A DNA stretch of 36,521 nt from Beijerinckiaceae bacterium (GTDB lineage Bacteria > Pseudomonadota > Alphaproteobacteria > Rhizobiales > Beijerinckiaceae), in NCBI GenBank assembly GCA_947474545.1, contig CANJJI010000030.1:1-36521 (forward strand). The letters run 5' to 3'. The notes beneath the pieces were generated by a model, which searched no databases, was not told where the DNA came from, and saw only the letters and a program-made list of their open reading frames with translations. This document shows positions 1-7,310 of this stretch, piece after piece. Numbering within the stretch: the stretch's first letter is position 1; each line of letters begins with the position of its first letter. The translations under genes were made by a program, and so were the position numbers.

Positions 1-84
1 CGCAAGATCAGAGGTCTTCGCCCCCGCCTCCTGCTCCCGCAAAACACCAATGATCTGCTCTTCTGTAAACCTTGCTCGCTTCAT
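1..84 (-). CDS. IS3-family transposase OrfA, N-terminal fragment
   Basis: Twenty-eight codons are visible from an ATG at 84 to the window edge. The product begins MKRARFTEEQIIGVLREQEA, the classical start of the IS3/IS407-type OrfA (HTH_Tnp_1, first helix of the DNA-binding domain). In this family OrfA binds the terminal repeats and is joined to the OrfB DDE integrase by a programmed -1 frameshift; both would lie to the left of the window. The start codon sits about 63 bases inside the element, which is normal. No stop or frameshift is seen in the visible part. Confidence 0.8.
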   Translation of the reverse strand, partial: MKRARFTEEQIIGVLREQEAGAKTSDLA

Positions 85-147
85 CTGTCCGTCCTCTGAG
101 GGGCCGGACTCTAAATCCTCGCGGAGGAAAAATGCAGGGGCAGGTCA
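1..147 (-). mobile_element. IS3-family insertion sequence, left end (partial)
   Basis: The minus strand from 147 begins TGACCTGCCCCTGC, a terminus typical of IS3-family (IS407-like group) elements. It is followed about 60 bases later by a short ORF whose product matches the start of an IS3 OrfA. The inner part and the right end lie beyond base 1, so neither the target duplication nor the second inverted repeat can be checked. The border at 147 is placed where the host exporter reading frame stops making family sense and the IS terminus starts. The family is recognised from the OrfA N-terminus and the terminus; the subgroup is inference. Confidence 0.8.
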
Positions 148-630
148 GATTCCAAAAAATCCTGACATCAGGCCAACAACAAAACCGGCTCCCAGCAAAT
201 TGGGCAGAAGCGTGACAGCTGAGTTTAGATTCAGATGAACCTCCGCATGGCCTTCGTCTTTTTTGGGGCGAAGCATCGCTGCACCTACGCCCACCATAAG
301 CAGACCAAAGAGAAATAACAGCTGCTTGCCGTCCATCAGTTTGGCGAAATGCGCGCCCGTCAATGCACCCGCGATCCCCGCGACAGAAAATGCCAGGGCG
401 CATGGCCATTTCAAATGTCCGGCACGGGCATGCAGAATAAGATTAGTGAGTGCACTTATGGAGACCGCTATCGCGCTGGTGCCGATCGCCACATGCGGCG
501 ACGTTATCCCCACAGCGTAGACCAGCAGCGGTACGGCCAGTATTGAGCCGCCGCCACCGACTAACCCGAGGATGGCACCCACAAGCGCGCCAGACGCTCC
601 TGTCAGCAGATCAGTCAGGAGCTCTGTCAT
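145..630 (-). pseudogene. TauE/SafE-family exporter, truncated by the insertion sequence
   Basis: The product belongs to the TauE/SafE (DUF81) membrane family, which exports sulfite or sulfoacetate-type anions. The start is taken at 630, preceded by AAGGAAA, rather than an in-frame codon at 672 that overlaps the upstream gene. The first glycine-rich family motif (GLVGGGGS) and about five hydrophobic segments are present in the 161 visible residues; the family usually has about 250. The frame ends at GFFGI, inside the second family motif (normally GFFGIGGG), and the TGA stop at 147-145 is the first three bases of the IS. About 90 residues are therefore lost or displaced beyond the window. It lies 11 bases behind the rhodanese gene, so it was probably the last gene of a bigR-rhodanese-exporter operon. 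Confidence 0.88.
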
Positions 631-641
631 TGCGTGTTTCC

Positions 642-1169
642 TTACGCCGCAACGCTGGCGCGGCGGTTCCACGGCGCAAGACCGAGGATACGCGCCATCG
701 CACAGGTGCCGGAAATACCCGCAAACATCAGGCCCGCGCCGACAAATCCGGCCAACCCATAAAATCCGGGATGCACGAGTGCGCCCAGCGCCACACCCGC
801 AACAACCATCGAACCGGCGGCGATCTGCACCTGCCGCATGATTTCAATGGGCTGGCTGAGATTGGCGACGACGGGCAATCCAGCCTTTTTCCAGGCGTCA
901 ATGCCGCCTTCGAGAATGTAGGCGTCCACATCCGTCGCACAGGCGAGCTTGCCCGCATTGGATAAGGTACGATTACCCGATTTGCAGTGAAAAATCACCA
1001 TGGGTGCGGGTCCCGGTGCGTTGACCTTGTCCAGACGCGACAGCGGCTCATGGTGAGCGATCGAGATTTTTTCCCGGGCATGTTCGTCGGCTTCGCGGAT
1101 ATCCACGAGCAAAGCGCCGGAATCGATGAGCTCGCGTGCTTTTTGCGGTGAGATTGTTGGAAGGGACAT
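642..1169 (-). CDS. Rhodanese-domain protein with C-terminal DUF2892 membrane segment
   Basis: A 175-residue protein. Residues 1 to about 105 form a single rhodanese domain with the active-site loop HCKSGNRT, in which Cys62 would carry the persulfide. Residues from about 112 form a DUF2892 region with two hydrophobic helices, the arrangement of YgaP-type membrane rhodaneses. It should transfer sulfane sulfur at the inner membrane with the catalytic domain in the cytoplasm. GGAGA stands just before the ATG. The gene lies between the ArsR repressor and the broken TauE exporter on the same strand and opposite a persulfide-dioxygenase-like gene, so a role in sulfide or persulfide detoxification is well supported by context. 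The physiological acceptor (cyanide, thiol or sulfite) cannot be told from sequence. Confidence 0.88.
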   Translation of the reverse strand: MSLPTISPQKARELIDSGALLVDIREADEHAREKISIAHHEPLSRLDKVNAPGPAPMVIFHCKSGNRTLSNAGKLACATDVDAYILEGGIDAWKKAGLPVVANLSQPIEIMRQVQIAAGSMVVAGVALGALVHPGFYGLAGFVGAGLMFAGISGTCAMARILGLAPWNRRASVAA

Positions 1170-1214
1170 GATTTCTCCGTAGGGTTGAGGCGGTTTTAGT
1201 GTTCCCGGTGTGGT

Positions 1215-1556
1215 TCACGCGGGACAGAAGATCCGATGCAATTGCGCCATCAGATCTTCAATGCGGGGGTCTGCGATCCGGTACCAGAGCGTCTGGCTGT
1301 CCCGGCGGAAGGTGACGAGTTTCTCCTCGCGCAAGCGCGCAAGATGCTGCGAAAGCGCCGACTGGCTCAGGCCGACTCTTTCGGCCAGGTCGCTCACTCG
1401 CATTTCACCCGTTTCCACGAGCAGGCACAGGATCAGCAAGCGTTTTTCGTTCGCGAGCTCCCGGAGCAACGCTGCAACTTCATTCGCTCGCGCTTCCAGA
1501 TCAGCGGCAGTGGTGCGCGAAGCTATGTCTTCGGGGTTTGCGGTTTTTGCATCCAT
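1215..1556 (-). CDS. bigR: ArsR-family repressor, BigR/YgaV-like persulfide sensor
   Basis: A 113-residue winged-helix ArsR/SmtB protein. The DNA-recognition stretch is VGLSQSALSQHLARL (residues 61-75), typical of the BigR/YgaV/SqrR branch. Two cysteines, Cys44 in the helix LLILCLL and Cys111 three residues from the C-terminus, match the pair that forms a disulfide or polysulfide link in BigR-type sensors, whereas the metal-binding CxC of arsenic sensors is absent. In the known systems the reduced repressor blocks sulfur dioxygenase and exporter genes until persulfide oxidises the cysteines. It is transcribed divergently from the MBL hydrolase, across an AT-rich intergenic region with an inverted repeat, and heads the rhodanese-exporter genes. 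The family assignment is firm; the BigR identity rests on cysteines and neighbours. Confidence 0.85.
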   Translation of the reverse strand: MDAKTANPEDIASRTTAADLEARANEVAALLRELANEKRLLILCLLVETGEMRVSDLAERVGLSQSALSQHLARLREEKLVTFRRDSQTLWYRIADPRIEDLMAQLHRIFCPA

Positions 1557-1580
1557 CGTTCTTCTCTAAATTAGATATTG

Positions 1581-1607
1581 CTTATTTAGAGTTTTATAAT
1601 ATATAAG
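1581..1607. promoter_or_regulatory. Candidate BigR-type operator between divergent genes
   Basis: The arms CTTATTTA (1581-1588) and TATATAAG (1600-1607) form an inverted repeat matching at 7 of 8 positions, in a strikingly AT-rich stretch between the repressor and the MBL hydrolase. BigR-type repressors bind AT-rich palindromes in exactly this position. On the minus strand TTGACT (1611-1606) and TAAATA (1588-1583) are 17 bases apart and could be the -35 and -10 of the repressor operon, so the repeat would overlap the promoter. The site is read directly; its function is inference. Confidence 0.5.
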
Positions 1608-1641
1608 TCAACATCAATCGCATCCGGGAATGGAGAAAATC

Positions 1642-2538
1642 ATGGAAAATTCCAGAAAACCTGAAATCAAGGCGTTCTTCGACGAGCCGACCAATACGAT
1701 CTCGTACCTCGTCTGGGATCGAGCCACGCTCCAGGCTGCCGTGATTGATCCAGTACTGGATTACGACCACAAGGCTGGCACGGTGGATGTGCGTTCAGTC
1801 GAGGCCATCCTGACGGAAGCTGAAGCGCGCAACCTGCACGTTGAATGGGTTCTGGAAACCCACGCTCATGCCGACCATCTGTCAGGAGCCCCTTGGCTGA
1901 AGGCGAAAACCGGGGCGAAAATAGGAATCGGGGAACATATCCGTGACGTTCAGCGGATTTTCCGGCCTATTTTCAACGCCGATGACTTGAAGACAGATGG
2001 TAGCGATTTCGATCACCTTTTTTCAGACGGCGAACGGCTTGTTTTAGGTGAACTGGAGATTGAGGTTCTGCACGTTCCCGGACATACACCTGCTGACGTG
2101 GCCTACAAAATCGCTGATGCAGTTTTCGTAGGAGATACGATCTTCATGCCGGATTATGGCACAGCCCGCGCTGACTTCCCCGGCGGCAATGCCGGGCAGC
2201 TCTATCAATCAATTCAGAAGCTTCTGTCTTTGCCGCCCGAAACCCGGCTCTTTATGTGCCATGATTACAAGGCTCCAGGCCGCGATCAATATGCCTGGGA
2301 GACGACGGTGCGTGAAGAACGCGAAAAAAACATCCATGTGCATGAGGGCGTCAGCGCCGGGCAATTCATCGCCATGCGCCAGGCCCGCGACGAGAAGCTG
2401 GCTGCACCGACATTGTTGCTTCCGTCCATTCAGGTCAACATTCGTGCAGGACGCTTTCCGAAAGCAGAGCATAACGGGGTGCATTATCTGATGATACCAG
2501 TCCGCCCGCGGCCGGGCGCGGAAGCGGTCGTCGCCTGA
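1642..2538 (+). CDS. MBL-fold persulfide (sulfur) dioxygenase-like hydrolase
   Basis: A 298-residue protein of the metallo-beta-lactamase superfamily, ETHE1/sulfur dioxygenase branch. Metal ligands are visible as THAHADH (His74, His76, Asp78, His79), His148 in VPGHT and Asp165 in VGDT, with a later CHDY. ETHE1-type enzymes oxidise glutathione persulfide to sulfite and glutathione with one iron. The start at 1642 is chosen because GGAG (1632-1635) is well placed for it; an ATG at 1630 has no good ribosome binding site. Compared with Agrobacterium Blh it lacks the N-terminal DUF442 rhodanese-like domain; a separate rhodanese is instead encoded across the promoter region. Control by the BigR-like repressor is expected from the divergent layout. 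Sulfite produced here would be the natural cargo of the broken TauE exporter. Confidence 0.85.
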   Translation: MENSRKPEIKAFFDEPTNTISYLVWDRATLQAAVIDPVLDYDHKAGTVDVRSVEAILTEAEARNLHVEWVLETHAHADHLSGAPWLKAKTGAKIGIGEHIRDVQRIFRPIFNADDLKTDGSDFDHLFSDGERLVLGELEIEVLHVPGHTPADVAYKIADAVFVGDTIFMPDYGTARADFPGGNAGQLYQSIQKLLSLPPETRLFMCHDYKAPGRDQYAWETTVREEREKNIHVHEGVSAGQFIAMRQARDEKLAAPTLLLPSIQVNIRAGRFPKAEHNGVHYLMIPVRPRPGAEAVVA

Positions 2539-2556
2539 CGCACCTGCGATTTGCGA

Positions 2557-2591
2557 TGATTTGCAGGCTCCGTTACGGTATCTGCAAATCA
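2557..2591. promoter_or_regulatory. Perfect 10-bp inverted repeat upstream of the TauD-like gene
   Basis: TGATTTGCAG (2557-2566) and CTGCAAATCA (2582-2591) are exact inverted copies with a 15-base spacer that itself contains CCGTTACGG. The repeat ends 11 bases before GGGAGG-type Shine-Dalgarno bases of the dioxygenase gene. It may be an operator or, as RNA, a hairpin ending the MBL hydrolase transcript. No run of T follows, which argues against an intrinsic terminator. Confidence 0.45.
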
Positions 2592-2610
2592 CGCAAAAGG
2601 GAGGCGCGCC

Positions 2611-3495
2611 ATGGACGATGCCGGCGACATCCAGAAGCTGGGAATCCGGGTTCAACCGCTCGCAAAACACTGCGGCGCCATGATCTCAGGGGTGGATCTG
2701 ACCAAGCCTCTTTCTCCCGAACAGGTGAAGATTATCCAGCAGGCATGGGATGATCATCTCGTGCTGGTATTTCGTGGCCAGCAATTGAGCGAAGTTGATC
2801 AATTGCGCTTCGCCTCCTATTTCGGCGAACCGGGTAATCGCAAGATTGCGCCTGATCATCTGCGCGATCGCTCTGAAGGCATTCTGCAAAACAATCCCAA
2901 ATTTATGCTGGTGACCAATATCAAGGTCGATGGCCGCCCCATCGGCGCATTTGGCGATGGCGATATGTGGTTTCATATCGACAGCGGCTATTCCTCCCGG
3001 CCCTACAAATATACGTTTCTCTATGGTCTGAAGTTGCCCAAAACCGGCGGAAACACCATGTTCTCCAACACCTACAAGGCCTATGAAGCGCTTCCTGAAG
3101 AACTGAAACAAAAGCTCGAAGGGCGCAAGGCGCTGCATATACACGAATACAAGCGCAACGAGCGCGTGGAACTGGCCGAAGACATTTCAAAAGCCCCGCA
3201 CTGGTATCATCCTGTTTTCATACGCCACCCCAACACCGGCAAGAGAGCGCTGTTTGTCGACCGGCTGATGACGCGAGCGATTGCCGGCATGGAGCCGGAT
3301 GAAAGCGAAGCGATCCTCGATCAGCTCTATGAAACCGGCGAGCGGCGCGAGTTTATCTACGAACATGAATGGCAGCTCGGTGATTTCGTGATGTGGGACA
3401 ATCTTGCCACTATCCATGCCCGCACCTGGTTTCCGCCAGAAGAGGAAAGGCTCCTGCGCCGCTGCACGATCGAAGGCGTGGAAGTCAGCGGTTGA
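2611..3495 (+). CDS. TauD/TfdA-family Fe(II)/2-oxoglutarate dioxygenase
   Basis: A 294-residue protein with the TauD/TfdA fold. Iron ligands are seen as HID (His122, Asp124) and the distal His269 in WDNLATIHA; Arg283/Arg284 near the C-terminus are placed to bind 2-oxoglutarate. Such enzymes hydroxylate the carbon next to a sulfonate, sulfate ester or ether oxygen, which then falls apart to release sulfite, sulfate or a phenol. The substrate cannot be read from the sequence. AGGGAGG precedes the ATG. It is the first gene of a five-gene co-directional set with a cysteine-dioxygenase-like cupin and two binding proteins, immediately after a sulfur-detoxification locus; a C-S bond substrate is plausible but unproven. 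Confidence 0.88.
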   Translation: MDDAGDIQKLGIRVQPLAKHCGAMISGVDLTKPLSPEQVKIIQQAWDDHLVLVFRGQQLSEVDQLRFASYFGEPGNRKIAPDHLRDRSEGILQNNPKFMLVTNIKVDGRPIGAFGDGDMWFHIDSGYSSRPYKYTFLYGLKLPKTGGNTMFSNTYKAYEALPEELKQKLEGRKALHIHEYKRNERVELAEDISKAPHWYHPVFIRHPNTGKRALFVDRLMTRAIAGMEPDESEAILDQLYETGERREFIYEHEWQLGDFVMWDNLATIHARTWFPPEEERLLRRCTIEGVEVSG

Positions 3496-3526
3496 CCGCC
3501 GCACTAAAAACCCAGGGAGAGTGAAC

Positions 3527-4108
3527 ATGCCGCAGCGTTTGCCGGCCCTCCAGTCATTCATAGATGACGTCCGCAACATCTGGTCGCAGGAGAGCGACAA
3601 CGCTGTCCGTATGGCGAAAGCCAAGCCGATTATGGAAAGATTGCTGCAGGACAAAAAGCTTCAACAGATGTCGGAAGACTGGCCTTCCACAGAAGGCCGC
3701 AAGAATCTCTTGCTCTATGTCGATCCCGATTATGAATTTGCGATCAATGCTGTTGTTCGCGTTCCCGGACGAAAGGGCAGCATACATGACCATGGCCCCG
3801 TCTGGGTGATGTATGGCGTGCTGACGGGGACAGAAGATCTAGAGCGCTACGATCGCATTGACGACGGCAAGGACGAGAACTTCGCGCAGGTGAAACTCAA
3901 TTCCATCGGCAAGGGGCATACAGGCAAGGTCGATATTGTGCCGCCGCTAGATATCCATTCGGAAAAAGGCGGGCCTACGCGTTCGACTGCCATCATCCTG
4001 CGTAGCGCGCGGCTGGGCGAAATCATTCAGGGACAATATGATCCTGTTACCAATGTCGTGAGACGTGGACCGGGACCAACGCAGATTCCGTTTGAACTGA
4101 ATGTGTGA
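3527..4108 (+). CDS. Cupin protein of the cysteine-dioxygenase-like type
   Basis: A 193-residue protein. The start at 3527 follows AGGGAGA; a longer frame upstream overlaps the TauD-like gene and lacks family sequence. The cupin core contains IHDHGPVWVMYGVLTG with His87 and His89, and a third candidate ligand His144 in LDIHSEK. This three-histidine set and its spacing resemble cysteine dioxygenase (three-His iron site), and the family is annotated as small-thiol or 3-mercaptopropionate dioxygenase-like, or simply as a predicted metal-dependent beta-helix enzyme. It lies 31 bases after the TauD-like gene. It may act on a thiol or thioacid released during degradation. The substrate is unknown. 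Confidence 0.75.
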   Translation: MPQRLPALQSFIDDVRNIWSQESDNAVRMAKAKPIMERLLQDKKLQQMSEDWPSTEGRKNLLLYVDPDYEFAINAVVRVPGRKGSIHDHGPVWVMYGVLTGTEDLERYDRIDDGKDENFAQVKLNSIGKGHTGKVDIVPPLDIHSEKGGPTRSTAIILRSARLGEIIQGQYDPVTNVVRRGPGPTQIPFELNV

Positions 4109-4136
4109 AGACCGTTTGAAGTCCGGGATGATAGTC

Positions 4137-4155
4137 CCTCCGGCTACTTTGGAGG
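4137..4155 (+). promoter_or_regulatory. Small hairpin pairing the ribosome binding site of the TctC gene at 4166
   Basis: CCTCC (4137-4141) is complementary to the Shine-Dalgarno GGAGG (4151-4155) with a nine-base loop. GGAGG is only one base from an ATG at 4157 but ten from the ATG at 4166, which is why the latter is preferred as the start. The hairpin could moderate translation of this binding protein. Confidence 0.35.
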
Positions 4156-4165
4156 CATGAGACTG

Positions 4166-5158
4166 ATGCGAAATGCCTGTATCTATCTGATAGCGGCATT
4201 TTCCCTTGCGCCCTCTATCGCAGCGGCGCAGGAAGCCTATCCGCCAATCTCGATCATCGTCGGTTTTTCTCCAGGCGGCGGCTACGACACCTATGCGCGC
4301 GTACTCGCCCGCCATTATGGCCGTAACCTACCGGGCAATCCGCGTATTGTCGTACAAAACATGCCCGGTGCATCCAGCCTCACTGCCGTGCGTTATCTCG
4401 ACAATGCTGGCAAAAAAGACGGCAGTGTGATTGTGGCTTTCAATCCCGGACTGATCAATCAGTCGTTACTCGAATACGACAAGGTGAAAGTCCGCTTTCC
4501 CGATTATGCCTGGATTGGCAGCATTACCAAAGACTACCGCGTCTGCTATGGCTGGAATGCGGGCGGCGTGAGAACATGGGCTGATCTGCTCAAGCGTGAG
4601 CGGTTCAATCTTGGAACCACCGCGCCTGGCGCTTCTGCCTATATCAATCACGCCATCATGAAAAATCTCTTTGGCGTGAAAGTCCATCACGTCACCGGCT
4701 ATCCCGGCAGCGCTGAAGAACGGCTCGCCATCGAACGAGGTGAACTTGATGGCGGCTGCGGCGCATGGAGCAGCAATCCGCCGCAATGGATCAAGGAAAA
4801 GAAAATTTCTGCTCTGGTAGCGTTCACAAAGCCGCCCATACCCAATCTTGAAGGCGACGTACCGTTCGTTGTTGATCTCGCCCAAACAGCCGACGACAAG
4901 ACTTTGCTCAACGTGCTGATCTCCCCCGATGACCTTGGCCGTCCCTTCATCGCATCGCGTGAAATCCCGGCTGATCGCCTCGCCGTGTTGCGCAAGGGTT
5001 TCGATGCGACGATGCTCGATGCGGAATTTCTCGCTGAAACACAGAAGCTTGATCTGACCGTCAGTCCCATCTCCGGCGTAGATGCAGAGAAAATGATTGG
5101 CGCAATCTATCGTGTCCCTGAGCATATCATCGCCCGTGCAAGGGATATCGTGAAGTAA
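4166..5158 (+). CDS. TctC/Bug-family periplasmic binding protein
   Basis: A 330-residue secreted protein: Sec signal peptide ending near SIAAAQ, then the TctC/Bug fold with VGFSPGGGYDTYARVLARH near the N-terminus of the mature protein. This family binds carboxylates (citrate, aspartate, phthalates and others) for tripartite tricarboxylate transporters. No TctA or TctB gene lies beside it; the only pair in the window is at 16728-18747 on the other strand, with seven TctC genes of its own. Its sequence differs clearly from those seven (no GSGAD signature, no IEPxG tail), so it is not a recent copy of them. Context with TauD-like, cupin and amidohydrolase genes suggests that it captures their substrate. 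Confidence 0.85.
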   Translation: MRNACIYLIAAFSLAPSIAAAQEAYPPISIIVGFSPGGGYDTYARVLARHYGRNLPGNPRIVVQNMPGASSLTAVRYLDNAGKKDGSVIVAFNPGLINQSLLEYDKVKVRFPDYAWIGSITKDYRVCYGWNAGGVRTWADLLKRERFNLGTTAPGASAYINHAIMKNLFGVKVHHVTGYPGSAEERLAIERGELDGGCGAWSSNPPQWIKEKKISALVAFTKPPIPNLEGDVPFVVDLAQTADDKTLLNVLISPDDLGRPFIASREIPADRLAVLRKGFDATMLDAEFLAETQKLDLTVSPISGVDAEKMIGAIYRVPEHIIARARDIVK

Positions 5159-5215
5159 GCGCCTCGATTTTTGCTGGCGTTATATCAAACTCAAAACAGA
5201 AATGCGGATTCGATT

Positions 5216-6244
5216 ATGATAACAAGCCTGAAGCTCAAAATCGCAACCACTCTACTGGGTGCTTGCCTGTGTTTGAATTTCGCAGTCGCGCAATCGGAAG
5301 ATTTTGAAAAGATCGTCGCAGCCGCCAAAAAGGAAGGGCTGCTGCGCCTTTACACCGGCATGGTGGGCAGCGATGCGACGCCCGCGATCGCCAAAGCCTT
5401 TCAGGCGAAATACGGTATACGCGTTGAAGTCCTCGAAGTCCGCGCATCGGAATTGCGCGAACGCGTGCGCACTGAACTCGTCGCAAACCGTGTTCTCGCT
5501 GACGCCATGTGGACATCTGCAACGCAGACCCGGCAATTTGCCGCTGAAGACCGCACCATCCAGCCCTTTGGCGCATTGCCCAGCCTGAAAAACATCAGCG
5601 ATGAAGTGCGCCAGCTTTGGCAAAGCCCAGATATGCATGTGCCCATTTTCACGGTCCGCTACGCGATCCTCATCAACACAGCGCTGGTGAAGGATCCGCC
5701 AAAAACTTATGCGGATCTTCTCGATCCCAAATGGAAGGGCAAAATACTCGCCGATGATTTTCGTGCAGCAGGCGGCGGCAGTACGTTCTTCACAGTCACC
5801 TATAACAAGTTTGGGGCGGACTATCTTAAGCGGCTCGAACAAAATCAGATCACGTTCACACGCGATCTGCGCAATGGCGAACGACGCGTTGCGCGCGGCG
5901 AGTTTGCGATCTTTCTGCCTTTTACGATCTTCAATCTGACGTCGTCACAGGGCCTTCCCGTTGCTGGCGTCGTGCTTGAAGAAGGCATGACGTACACGCC
6001 TTTCAGCGTGAGCCTCATCCGTGGCGCCCCCAATCCCAATGCCGGCAAGCTGTTTATTGACTTTACGGCTTCACTTGAGGGGCAAGGCATATTTGCAACC
6101 TATGGTCTTGCGCCCATGGCGCAGGGCCTGGCGGATAAGTACCCTCCGGTCTTGCGCCCATTCGCGAATGCAAAAATGCTCGGTGCGCGTGACGGCACGC
6201 AGGATGACTTCATGTTCAAAGCCGCCAAGGAAATCTTCAAATAG
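5216..6244 (+). CDS. Family-1 extracellular solute-binding protein (iron/spermidine/2-aminoethylphosphonate type)
   Basis: A 342-residue protein with a signal peptide (MITSLKLKIATTLLG...AVAQ) and the FbpA/PotD-like fold opening: EDFEKIVAAAKKEGLLRLYT, followed by AFQAKYGIRVEVLE. Such proteins feed ABC importers for ferric iron, polyamines, sulfonates or small organophosphorus compounds. The start at 5216 is chosen for the signal peptide, although its ribosome binding site is weak; a TTG at 5171 would add 15 non-signal residues. No ABC permease or ATPase is visible, so it is an orphan here. It lies between a TctC protein and an amidohydrolase in the same orientation, 57 bases after the TctC gene. 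Confidence 0.83.
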   Translation: MITSLKLKIATTLLGACLCLNFAVAQSEDFEKIVAAAKKEGLLRLYTGMVGSDATPAIAKAFQAKYGIRVEVLEVRASELRERVRTELVANRVLADAMWTSATQTRQFAAEDRTIQPFGALPSLKNISDEVRQLWQSPDMHVPIFTVRYAILINTALVKDPPKTYADLLDPKWKGKILADDFRAAGGGSTFFTVTYNKFGADYLKRLEQNQITFTRDLRNGERRVARGEFAIFLPFTIFNLTSSQGLPVAGVVLEEGMTYTPFSVSLIRGAPNPNAGKLFIDFTASLEGQGIFATYGLAPMAQGLADKYPPVLRPFANAKMLGARDGTQDDFMFKAAKEIFK

Positions 6245-6260
6245 CTTGATCGAGGTTCGC

Positions 6261-7310
6261 ATGAGTGGTGCAGAAGAATTAAACAAGGCGCTTTTTGGCG
6301 TGGACGAAGCATGGCTTGCCAAGCAAAGCGAGCCCATTCTTGAGCCAGAACTTCCGATCATAGATCCTCATCATCACTTCTGGGATCGCGGGGGCCCCTA
6401 TCTCTTCAATGAGTTATTGAAAGATACGCGCACCGGGCACAACATCCGTGCAACCGTCTATATGCAATGCCGCTCCATGTATCGAGCTGACGGGCCGCAG
6501 GAACTCGCGTGCTTAGGCGAAACCGAATTCGTGAATGGTATTGCAGCCATGAGCGCCAGTGGCGATTATGGGCCTATCCGCATTTGTGAAGGAATAATTG
6601 GCCATGCTGATCTGTTACTTGGCGGCCGCGCCCGCGCTGTGCTGGAAGCTCAGGTGAAAGCCGGCAATGGACGTTTTCGCGGGATCCGAAATTCTTCTGT
6701 CTGGCATGAAGATCAGAACATTCGCGGCACGCCGATCGCCCCGCCCAAGGGACTGTTGCTTGATACGAAATTCCGCGAAGGATTCGCACAACTTGCGCCG
6801 CTCGGCCTGACATTCGACGGCTGGATGTGGTGGACCCAGATCGGTGAATTCGCATCGTTGGCGGACGCCTTTCCCGGCACAGGCATGATCCTTGACCATT
6901 TTGGCGGCGTGCTCGGGATCGGTGTACATACCGGCAAGCGCGACGAAGACTTCCCCGCCTGGCAGAAGGCCATAAGGGATCTCGCCAAACGTCCCAATGT
7001 ATCTGTAAAACTTGGCGGCCTTGCCATGCGCACCACGGGATTTGGCTATCGCGAATTGCCCGCGCCGATGGATTCAGTCGAACTTGCCCGGTTGTGGAAG
7101 CCTTATTTCGACACGTGTATAGAAGCTTTCGGTGTTGACCGCTGCATGTTTGAAAGCAATTTCCCGGTCGATAAAGTCTGCGTCGGCTATGCAACCTTGT
7201 GGAACGTTTTCAAACGGCTGGCAACGGGGATGACGAAGGCTGAGAAATCCGCGCTGTTCTTTGATACGGCTGCACGCGTCTATAAACTCAACACGCCAGC
7301 GAATGGCTAG
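6261..7310 (+). CDS. Amidohydrolase-2 family metal-dependent hydrolase
   Basis: A 349-residue TIM-barrel protein. The first metal motif is seen as IIDPHHHFWD (His37, His39), which is diagnostic for the amidohydrolase-2 group that includes L-fuconolactonase, 2-pyrone-4,6-dicarboxylate lactonase and related enzymes. Towards the C-terminus the segment FESNFPVDK carries Asn where many lactonases have Asp (GSDWP), as in a frequently seen subgroup. It probably opens a lactone or hydrolyses a related intermediate. GAGG stands five bases before the ATG at 6261, 16 bases after the binding-protein gene, so it closes the TauD-cupin-uptake operon. It converges with trxC and the two stop codons overlap. 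Confidence 0.85.
   Translation: MSGAEELNKALFGVDEAWLAKQSEPILEPELPIIDPHHHFWDRGGPYLFNELLKDTRTGHNIRATVYMQCRSMYRADGPQELACLGETEFVNGIAAMSASGDYGPIRICEGIIGHADLLLGGRARAVLEAQVKAGNGRFRGIRNSSVWHEDQNIRGTPIAPPKGLLLDTKFREGFAQLAPLGLTFDGWMWWTQIGEFASLADAFPGTGMILDHFGGVLGIGVHTGKRDEDFPAWQKAIRDLAKRPNVSVKLGGLAMRTTGFGYRELPAPMDSVELARLWKPYFDTCIEAFGVDRCMFESNFPVDKVCVGYATLWNVFKRLATGMTKAEKSALFFDTAARVYKLNTPANG

Noticed and set aside
6021-6260. N-terminal extension of the amidohydrolase frame overlapping the binding-protein gene
   Set aside because: The extension is out-of-frame reading of the binding-protein 3' end; a good ribosome binding site and family N-terminus support 6261.
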